Assembly (NCBI GenBank): GCA_002104985.1
Contig: MCGO01000319.1
Coordinates: 1 to 34,017 of the forward strand
Direction of reading: 5' to 3'
Length of the DNA: 34,017 bases
From: Rhizoclosmatium globosum
Taxonomy: Eukaryota > Chytridiomycota > Chytridiomycetes > Chytridiales > Chytriomycetaceae
Position 1 is the stretch's first letter, and each line of letters opens with the position of its first letter. Made by a program: the position numbers and the translations under genes. Positions 1 to 8,400 of this stretch are shown in pieces. A model generated the notes under the pieces. It saw only the letters and a list, made by a program, of their open reading frames with translations. It ran no database searches and was not told the origin of the DNA.

Positions 1-122
1 GAGTCAATCAAGACCCCTTGCACAAACACAGGCCCTGTCTCCCGATCATTCTGCCGTCCTTCTTCTCTTTCCAACCTACGAAAGGCATTCACGGATCTCA
101 TTGAAACGTCAAGCAACCACAA

Positions 123-743
123 ATGATATTACCAATACCGATTGTCACCCGCAAGACAGCCCTCATCACCCTCTTCACCTTCCTTGGAGCTCTGACAGGC
201 TTCCCCGAGACCGACGATCACTTCCTCCGTCTAGCGCTAGTCATGCTGAACCTCTTTGTATGCAGTTACTTTTTAAGGACACATGTTTCCTGGCCACTGT
301 TTGTGCTGCCGTCGTTCTATGGAGTGTTGGTGTTATGGATGGGGTTCGGTGCGTTGCGGTGGAATGCGGCTGTGGATGCGGTTGTTTGGATGACTGTTGC
401 GGCGATATACTATCGGCCGTTGTGGCAGTTCTCGCAAACTGCAAAAGAATTCTTTAATGAACTGTATGATCATATGGGAAGTATTGCTGGGTCGTTTACA
501 TCTGGTTTCGGGGCAACTGCTATTGTAATGCAATTTGGACCGGATGAGTGGGAGCAGTATTCATTGGGATGGAGGATATTGATCGTATGCCCGTGTGTCA
601 TTTTCTTGGTACTATTGGTGAACGTCATAACCGACTGTGTTATGTTATGGTTGATGGCAAGGAGGCTTAAGGATGCAGGGTTGGAAACGGACGCTGAAAA
701 ACGAACTCTATTTGTTGTGACAGCGGACCCTTTGGAAGAATAG
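123..743 (+). CDS. Small multi-pass membrane protein, function unknown
   Basis: An intact single-exon ORF of 206 residues begins at an ATG at 123. Hydrophobic stretches at about residues 10-28, 36-52, 56-76, 82-98 and 148-178 suggest four to six membrane segments. The C-terminus is charged and ends in a cytosolic-looking acidic tail. I see no motif that names a family. The stop at 741-743 lies 97 bp before the retrotransposon, so the insertion left the coding region untouched but now sits in the 3' region of this gene. A 118-residue ORF in another frame covers the same DNA and is a shadow, because it has serine/proline-rich random composition. Confidence 0.7.
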   Translation: MILPIPIVTRKTALITLFTFLGALTGFPETDDHFLRLALVMLNLFVCSYFLRTHVSWPLFVLPSFYGVLVLWMGFGALRWNAAVDAVVWMTVAAIYYRPLWQFSQTAKEFFNELYDHMGSIAGSFTSGFGATAIVMQFGPDEWEQYSLGWRILIVCPCVIFLVLLVNVITDCVMLWLMARRLKDAGLETDAEKRTLFVVTADPLEE

Positions 744-836
744 TGGAATAAGTAGCAGTTAGAGTTACCGACTTTCTTTTGTAAATACACTTTCATTGCG
801 AACGATTAATAATATAACGGGTCATGTAACAATGCT

Positions 837-840
837 GAAC
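837..840. repeat. Left target-site duplication (GAAC)
   Basis: GAAC directly precedes the left TG of the element and is matched by GAAC directly after the right CA. Four to six bp is the usual range for Ty3/gypsy integrases. Four bases alone could match by chance, and AAC also precedes the inner end of the 5' LTR, so the call is moderate. Confidence 0.6.
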
Positions 841-1842
841 TGTGACAGGCCTCTCCGCTGGCTATGTCCTGAATCCCCGCTCCGGTCCTAGGGTTCTGGT
901 AACAAGCCTTTGGTAAATGCCTGCAAAAGTCCTTGCTGACTCCGAAGATGGTCCCTTGATAGGTTCGGAGGTTGAGGAACGGTATCCTTAAGTTCTAAGC
1001 TTAAGGTGGTTTAGAAACAAAATCAAGAGCAACAAAACTAAACAACAACAGGGGAGGAAAGGGATAATAATAATGACAAAAAGGAAATAAACGAACATAA
1101 AATAAATTCCACATCTCGCTCGCACCTGGCCTTCATGCCTTACTACAACTACTACGAGAGTCTGCACCACACCACTCCCGGGTCCTCAATAAGATATAAG
1201 TATTATGTGTTTCGCTATAAGCTCTGTTTCCAGTGCCTAAGTATACTACGCATACCGACGGAATAATAATAGCCTAATAGAGGGCAATTGACTATCCGCA
1301 GTAGGTTCTGCCGCCAGTTGAGATTCCAATACTACCTTCCACGGTCCTACCCTGCCTGAAGTACTCGCTCAACGCGCCCCAACCTACTCGCCGTCTCCAG
1401 GCTCCACACATAATCACGAAAGGCCTCACTCGCCCCTTTGGTCTGCTCTCGCTCACTTTCGCTCTATACTTATCTACAACGCTATAGCTAGATCCCTTTT
1501 CTTGGTTTGTTTATCGTTGCGGCTCAGGACTCGTCGCGCCCACTTCTTCAGCTCGTCGCCGTCGGTGTCCTTTTACAATGCGTCCTCCGCCCTCCCAGGG
1601 TAACTGGTGTCCACGGTGCCTACCCCGTTGTGGATCCCGAACTGGTCTCGCGTTATTAGAACGCGCTGCTGCCGTCACAGACTGGTGACTTTCAACTTAT
1701 CAGCAACTTTTATTCCATTGTTCACTTGTCGCTCCCCAACAATCAAACAATAATCCAAAAATCCAGACCTAAAATAATAAATAAAGAAAACCCTCCCAAT
1801 AGTAAGTACAACTCTCAACCCCATGTCGATTTGTACTCGACA
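841..1842 (-). repeat. 3' LTR of the retrotransposon
   Basis: This direct repeat matches 10004-11001 over 993 bp without indels (851-1843 against 10010-11002). Differences I counted: one in the tccgg/tccga stretch, three in aacaag/aatggg, and single changes in gaagatg/gaaaatg, gagcaac/gaacaac, cttcat/cttcct, taatag/taacag and gcagt/gcaat. Eight of the nine are transitions. The outer end differs: here it reads TGTGACAGGC before the shared CTCTCC, while the other copy reads TGTCGG. That is four extra bases at the integrated terminus. Confidence 0.92.
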
Positions 1843-2077
1843 GTTGGCCCCTGAAACAATCTGTATCCGCCCCTTGGATACATCCCACAGGTAACCCCTA
1901 TCAGGAAGATAATCATACCCTCCAATCCCTAAAACTCCAAAACAAATCCCAAAAAACTCCTAACTTGGCGCCAAAACCCTTCTCAGGCAAAAGACTCCAA
2001 GCCACAGAAAAACTAAATAATCAACCAATAAACCAATCCTCCTATACTCCCCAAACAACTTCAACCAACTCCTCCTC
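1843..2077 (-). other. Retrotransposon 3' untranslated region
   Basis: 235 bp between the ORF2 stop and the 3' LTR, strongly T/G-rich in the transcript sense. A short purine run (AAGGGGCGGA) ends about 30 bp before the LTR, and CAGGGGCCAAC abuts it. Neither is a clean polypurine tract, so the plus-strand primer site is not certain. A TTGGCGCCAA palindrome occurs at 1965-1974 with no assigned role. Confidence 0.5.
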
Positions 2078-5000
2078 CTAGGACTGCCTTGCAGCCCTCT
2101 TGTCAGCTAACCTCCCTGACGTTCTTGTTCCCTCCTGAGGAACTCTTGGTTCAATTGCTTTATTCCTCCTCTTCTCCTTCACTTTACCTCCTCCCACTGC
2201 AACATTAACCTTTGCTGGCAGTATGACTGCGACATCCTCCAGGTCTACAGCTGGTGGCAGTAAAGGGTCATCCCTATAATAAGCATCCACATGGCGCTTA
2301 AAACTCTTATAAATAGGTCCTCCGTCAGCCTTTTGTTTCTCCCAAAAGATACGACGGGTTTCAGCAGATAGGGTATCATCATTATACTCCCTATTCTGGT
2401 TAGCCTTCTTGCCTTTGAACTTGACCAGGTAATAGAACATTCCATTCCTCCTTGTAACACTTACAACCTTCTCTATTTCATATAGAGGGTCTGTTCTGTC
2501 TTCAGGGACAAAAGTGGGATCCATCTTTTCTCTAAGTGCAATACTCTTTGTTATGAGGGGCTTATGGACATTAACAGGTCTCCTAGTCAGGATGATTGAA
2601 TGTTTCTTCCACTCAGCAAGCTCCTCCTCAAAGGTTTTGCCATAGAGCTCCTCAATGTCCTCCAAGGAATCCACAGGTAAACGTACAGAGTAAGGTCTCA
2701 AGCGCCCAACATGCACTTTCCTAGATACAGGTTCACCTCCAGGGAAAGTTTCAACAACAGTGAACACTGTACCTGAATCTCCTTTGGATTGATCAACAAT
2801 CCTCACTGGCCCAACCCATCTGGACACAAATTTCTTCTGGGTCTTCAACCTCAGGGCTTCACTTTCCAGGGGTACAGCAAGCCAGGCTTGGTCCCCAATG
2901 TCAAATTCATGCGGGCCTTGGTCCATATCCTCAGACCTTTGTCTCAGAGCTTCCTTCTTCTCTGCAACCTTGGCTTTAATGACAGACTGTGCGGCTTGTA
3001 AGCCTCTCAGGATCTCCTGGATCACTACACGCTTCTGTTGTTCACGTTTCTTCTTAGCGTCCTCACTTAGTTCAGCTTCTTCAAAGTCTGATACTTCATC
3101 GAGGAATACCTCATAGGAAACCTGAGTCCTCTCAGTTCTGCCCTCCAAATAAACAAGTGTCTCGTAGTCCTTATTTCCAAAGGCGTAAACTGGTATATTG
3201 ACTTTCCAGAATTTGCCGGAGCCATCCCACATAGGCTGCGGTTTTAACACATAAGGTTCTTTTGAACGAGGGTCAAACAAAGTGTGAACCTTGTCAATGT
3301 AAGAGCCATCTCCCCAGTAACTCCTATAGGTACAACTAAGCACCCCTACAGTGTCTTGTCTTCCCAAGCTCACAAAGGCTTTCCCTTTGTTGAATTCTAA
3401 GTCCTCTGGTGGAGGGCCAATAGTAATAGTCTTATCTCTACTATATATTGCAACAAACCTTGCGACAGGTACAGTACCCATCCTAGTGTGGAAGGTATGT
3501 TGTTCGCCTGGTGAGAAACGATAAACACTGTCTCTCAAGGCCGCGACACTTCCGTCTTTCAGGTATATGCAACTTGGCATTCTGTCACTTCTTGACTTCT
3601 TCTTAGGGTCATAGACCAAACACAAGATGTCTAAGTCATGTTTTTCAAAGATTTCTTTCAGTGTAGTCCACAAGGGTTGATCCTCCTTATGGTAACCGTA
3701 TAAGTGTCTGCAACACTTATCATTAAACTGCTCCAAACTAACAAACTGCGCAATAGCAATGTTAGGATATTCTCTACTTATTGGTTCTTTTATCCTCTGA
3801 ATGTGAGTATTGGTTTCCAGCTCATCAGGTCCTGCCCTGAGGGGTTCAGCTACAACTATATCAAAGTCATCTTCACCAACTGGTACATAATCTGGGGGGA
3901 ACATGTGGACCTTAGGACTAAGGCCATAGAACATGTCTGATGGTACGCGAGCGTCTCGCCCATGCCACATGAAGAATGGGGTCTCATTTGTAGTTGAGTG
4001 CTGATGTGTGCGATAAGCAAACATTACAAACGGGAGTATCTCTTCCCAGTCATCAAATTCATTTCTATCAATGTAAGCTCTTATCTCCTGTGACAGAGTC
4101 TTAATGAACCGTTCACAAGGTCCAAGTGACTGTGGGTGGTAAGGAGCTGTGAAAGTCTTTTCAAACCCTAACATTCTACTTAAAACTTCCAATAGCTCAC
4201 TATCTAATGGTGGACCATTATCAGTATGCAAAAACACAGGTATACCTATCCTGCAAAATATTTCTGATACTAAGGCTCGACATACAGTCTCTGCTGTAAG
4301 GTTGGGGATAGGCACTGCTTCAGCCCATTTGGTCATGCTGTCTACATAAGCCATCACATAAGTATTTCCCTTTTGGGATTCCTTAAGTGGTCCAATGAAG
4401 TCTAAGAACACTCTCTCATTAGGGTATTCTCCTAGCGGGATGGGATGCAGGAAACCTGTCTTTGCAACAAAGTCCTTTGACTCATTACAGATCTTACATG
4501 TCTTCACATGTCCTTTCAGGTCTTTTATTATGGTTGGCCACCAATATCTTTCCAATAGTGCTGGTAACGCTTTGGCAGCAGAGAAGTGTCCTGCATACAA
4601 ATCATCATGATGTTGATACAAGATCTTGCGGCGCATACCATCAGGTACGCAAAACGCAATTCTTCCTACACTTCTCCTTACTGTTGTAGTGGCAACATCT
4701 CTAACAATGAAGAGAAGTCCTTTATTATCTATAACATAGTCCTTACTCAATTCAGCCATTTCTTCGATGGTTGAGTCCTCTGGTACTGTCCCATTCTCTC
4801 TGAACCTCATGATGGGTCCAAAGAATTCATCAGAGAGTTGCATCTCTCTGGCTTCTTCATAGGATGTTTCTCCTTGACCTAAAGAAATACAACCCAAGTT
4901 GGTTTCCATTGCAAAAGTATAAAACTCCTCTAAGTTTCTAGCAGGGCTAGTGTCACTTTCTTTGTTATCAAGCCAACTTGTTGAGTTCAACAAGTAATTT

Positions 5001-5434
5001 CCTCCATCACTAAGGTGAAGTTCAAGTCTCAAGTGGTCACTACCAGTTGACAAAGAATCTATTCTTACGTCAAAATGTTTAGGGTCAATCTTTTTGTCTA
5101 CCAAGATATGATCTATTCTCCATAGGGGATATTCCACTTGGTTCTGGGCTTTCAAAAGCCAAGTCCCTCCCATCACTTTAGGGTGTTTAACACGAAAACC
5201 ATCATGGAAGTTCTCCATCATAGAGACAAACCAATTCCTCTCTTCTGAGGTGATTGTTGATGGGAACAAGTCTCTCATCTCTTCAACCACTACTGCAACA
5301 TCTTCTGTTGCTGGTGCAATATTCATATCACCAATTAATATGGTTACGTAACCTTCCTCTCTGAGGGAGTCACAGTAATCCTTTAAGTGCTTGAGGAAAG
5401 TCATCTTATAGTCATGACGCTCTGACTTCCTCAT
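2078..5434 (-). CDS. Retrotransposon ORF2: second half of EEP endonuclease, integrase, degenerate chromodomain
   Basis: 1118 residues from an ATG that overlaps the ORF1 stop. An in-frame TAG lies three codons upstream, so any frame change must fall in that narrow window. Residues 1-140 complete the EEP fold: GDMNIAP (D36, N38), WRIDHILV (D108) and GSDHLRL (D133, H134). Integrase follows: zinc-binding H276, H283, C313 and C316, then D345, D405 and E441 with 35 residues between the last two, the canonical spacing. A conventional linker ends near 505. About 280 residues of unrecognised sequence follow (505-785). Then come a basic helical segment, a GPY/F-like region (about 845-915) and a chromodomain-like stretch (983-1035) in which the usual VKWKG is VKFKG and the TWEP-type motif is missing. 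The tail is basic. Confidence 0.92.
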   Translation of the reverse strand: MRKSERHDYKMTFLKHLKDYCDSLREEGYVTILIGDMNIAPATEDVAVVVEEMRDLFPSTITSEERNWFVSMMENFHDGFRVKHPKVMGGTWLLKAQNQVEYPLWRIDHILVDKKIDPKHFDVRIDSLSTGSDHLRLELHLSDGGNYLLNSTSWLDNKESDTSPARNLEEFYTFAMETNLGCISLGQGETSYEEAREMQLSDEFFGPIMRFRENGTVPEDSTIEEMAELSKDYVIDNKGLLFIVRDVATTTVRRSVGRIAFCVPDGMRRKILYQHHDDLYAGHFSAAKALPALLERYWWPTIIKDLKGHVKTCKICNESKDFVAKTGFLHPIPLGEYPNERVFLDFIGPLKESQKGNTYVMAYVDSMTKWAEAVPIPNLTAETVCRALVSEIFCRIGIPVFLHTDNGPPLDSELLEVLSRMLGFEKTFTAPYHPQSLGPCERFIKTLSQEIRAYIDRNEFDDWEEILPFVMFAYRTHQHSTTNETPFFMWHGRDARVPSDMFYGLSPKVHMFPPDYVPVGEDDFDIVVAEPLRAGPDELETNTHIQRIKEPISREYPNIAIAQFVSLEQFNDKCCRHLYGYHKEDQPLWTTLKEIFEKHDLDILCLVYDPKKKSRSDRMPSCIYLKDGSVAALRDSVYRFSPGEQHTFHTRMGTVPVARFVAIYSRDKTITIGPPPEDLEFNKGKAFVSLGRQDTVGVLSCTYRSYWGDGSYIDKVHTLFDPRSKEPYVLKPQPMWDGSGKFWKVNIPVYAFGNKDYETLVYLEGRTERTQVSYEVFLDEVSDFEEAELSEDAKKKREQQKRVVIQEILRGLQAAQSVIKAKVAEKKEALRQRSEDMDQGPHEFDIGDQAWLAVPLESEALRLKTQKKFVSRWVGPVRIVDQSKGDSGTVFTVVETFPGGEPVSRKVHVGRLRPYSVRLPVDSLEDIEELYGKTFEEELAEWKKHSIILTRRPVNVHKPLITKSIALREKMDPTFVPEDRTDPLYEIEKVVSVTRRNGMFYYLVKFKGKKANQNREYNDDTLSAETRRIFWEKQKADGGPIYKSFKRHVDAYYRDDPLLPPAVDLEDVAVILPAKVNVAVGGGKVKEKRRNKAIEPRVPQEGTRTSGRLADKRAARQS

Positions 5435-8400
5435 TCCAGACTAGGAACGTAAGTGTTCACAATTGCCAATTTATCAAGGAATAAGGTTTGCACCCTACCT
5501 TCATCACTCAGCAGGTGCTCTGGAGCATTGCTCCTAGTCAGACTCTCCAGACCTCCAGATGTTCTCACTTCCACTTTACCATGTAGTTCTTTTCTCCAAA
5601 GGACTCCAACTCCACAATGGCCAGTTCCAGTGTCATTGAATGAGTAGTTCCAATTTTCTAAGTCATTCATAGCTGTGAATAACTTCTTACTCTTTGGGTC
5701 TTTTCCCATCCTTGTTTCCTGCAGGCATACAACAGAACAGTCTTGGTCATCCAAGAATTTCTCTAAGACCTCAGTCATAGGAACTTTCTGAAGGGCCTTA
5801 TCCTCTGTGAACTTCTTCAAAAGGCTTCTCAAACCATTGATATTCCAGGTTGAGATATTTATGCTCTTAGCTGTGTATCCTCTTTTAGGCTGTTTTGGGA
5901 CTTTTCTCAAGTCCTTAACGCTCAACACTTGTTGTTTTGTTTCAGTATCCTTTGCTAAACGTTTTGAAATGTCAGTCATCAATTCGTTAACTGTTCTTTG
6001 GTTATCATCCATGAAACGTTGAATACTTCTTGAGTATAATCTTTGGAACTCTTTCTTTGCATGAGTTTTTTGTGTGTCTGTCTCTGCTAATGAGTGGGGG
6101 ATGTAAGTTTCATACAATGTTTCAAGGGGTGGGTTTTCAATCCCTAGGTCAGAGTTCTGACCCTCGCCCCATTTTTTAATCATTTTCTTCATCCTCGAAG
6201 AAATCTCACTGAGGTTTATTGTTTCCTCTGGTGTCTTATGGATATCCACTCTGGAGAGTGCGTCTGCAACAACTTGTTTCTTTCCAGGAGTGTGAACCAA
6301 AGTTATATCATAATTTGCGAGGGAGTAAGCCCATCTTGCAAACCTTCCAGTCAGCTCTCCTCCTTTGAATAAGGGTATCAAAGCTGAGTGGTCCGTATAT
6401 ACAGTTACTGGTCTGTCAAACACATAACGGTCGAAACAGTTAATTGCCCAAACAACTGCAAGACCTTCCCGATCTGTGTTTGAGTACCTCTGCTCAACCT
6501 CAGTTAGCATCCGACTAATAAATGCAACTGGTTTTCTCTCACTTGTTTTGTCTTTGCTTGTTGCATAAAGGGCTGCACCCAATGCAGTTCCTGATGCATC
6601 ACATTCAATGATGTATTCTTCATCTTCACCTGGTAAGTAAAGGATCATGTCACTTTTCAGTTTAGAAAGAAGCTCCTTGAAAGCATTCTCACAGGCATCA
6701 GTCCACAACCATGACTGATCAGCTTTAGTTAACTGGTATAAAGGTGCAGCCACTTGTGCAAAACCTTTAATGAATCTCCTAAAATAGTTTCCAAATCCTA
6801 AGAATGATTGTAACTGCTTTACAGTTTTTGGACGTGGCCAGTTGCTTAAAGAAGCAATCTTATCTGGGTCGCGTCTAAGTCCATCCTTTGAGATACGGTG
6901 TCCTAAGAATGGTAATTCTGCGTGGAATAGGGCACATTTTGAAGGCTTAATCTTCAAATTGTGGTCATACATCCTTTCAAACACAAGTTCAAGGTGTTTA
7001 AAGTGGTCTTCCTCTGTGTTAGAATAGATAATAACATCATCGATGTAAACAAGTGCAAACTTGTACTTGTAACCTGCTAAAACAGAGTCCATCAATCTTT
7101 GGAAAGTTGGTGGTGAATTTGTCAAACCAAAAGGTAACTTCCTAAATTGGAACAGTCCTTGTGAGGAAATAAATGCAGTTTTTTCTTTGTCTGTGTCATC
7201 CATAGGGATCTGCCAGAATCCTTGCAAAAGGTCAATAGAGGAGAAATAATGTTTGCCTCCAACAGCATCAAACAACTCTTCAATTTTTGGCAAGGGGTAT
7301 CTATCAGGTATTGTGATCTCATTAAGTTTTCTGTAGTCAACACAAAAACGCCAGGATCCATCTGATTTCTTTGTCAAGACTACTGGTGCTGAATATTGGG
7401 ATAAAGATGGTTCTATTATTCCATCTTTCAACATCTTTTCTATGTGTTCCCGCAGAATAGCAGTACGTCCTGCTCCTTCTGGATAGGGTGGTCTATGGGG
7501 TACCCTTGCACCTTCCTTTTCCTGGATGATATGAGCTGGCATTCTCTTGGTACCTGTAACAACATCAGGCTTGAAAATATTTACATATTTCCTTATCAAA
7601 GATATCAGCCTTTCTTTAGTTTCAGGTGTGTAAAGTGAATCCATATGATCCAATTTCATCTTCTTAAGGACTTCTTCATCAGAGCCATACAGCTCTGGTA
7701 TATAATCCATTTTTTCTTCCTTTGAAGCATCCTTTGTAGGATGGGAGTTCATAATAGAGTTACCCTCCTCTTGTAATTCCTCCATTGCATCAACAAAAGT
7801 TTCTTCAGTGACATTGAGTCCTTTAATAAACTCTTTATCCTTGTTCATGCGCTCTTTCCAGAGGCGTGTCTTTTCTTGCAAACGTGTTTGCTTCTTACTT
7901 AAGGCTTTGTGAAGCTTTATTTCTTCTTTAGGTTCATTAATAGATTGAGCCCTTCTCTCAATTATGTCCTCTGCCATTTTATCAACATTAGCCATCAATC
8001 GGCGGAAGTCTCGGTGTGTTCGCACAGGTTTCTGCTTGATTGATTTCAAAAATGTATTTAAGTTACTGCGATCTTTAAACATATCGCGATTCATCTTTAT
8101 AGGATCCACCGGATCAATAAAGAATTGATCTAAGTCATATCCCTCATACGCATCAAGTAACTCTGCGTCATAATAAACATCAAGGTTTTCATCATCCATG
8201 TCAGAATCACTATTATCCAATGGTGTTTCAATTGAATCAAATTCATCAACTAAGACTGGGGAGACCTGTAGATGGTTCTCCTTATCAGAGTATGGTTTCC
8301 CTGTCTCCAAACAGTGTAGGAATGATTCGTTATCTACCGGATTGTGCAATCCAGCCATCATTGCAAAGTGGATCAAGGTATCTTGATCATTCTCATCAAT

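Noticed and set aside
101..457. 118-residue ORF overlapping the first gene
   Set aside because: It is a shadow frame of the membrane protein, with mixed low-complexity composition and no support.
1965..1974. TTGGCGCCAA palindrome in the retrotransposon 3' region
   Set aside because: It resembles some primer-binding sites but is at the wrong end of the element and is probably fortuitous.
5434..5446. Classical -1 slippery heptamer at the ORF1/ORF2 junction
   Set aside because: No X XXY YYZ heptamer is present in the window allowed by the flanking stops.
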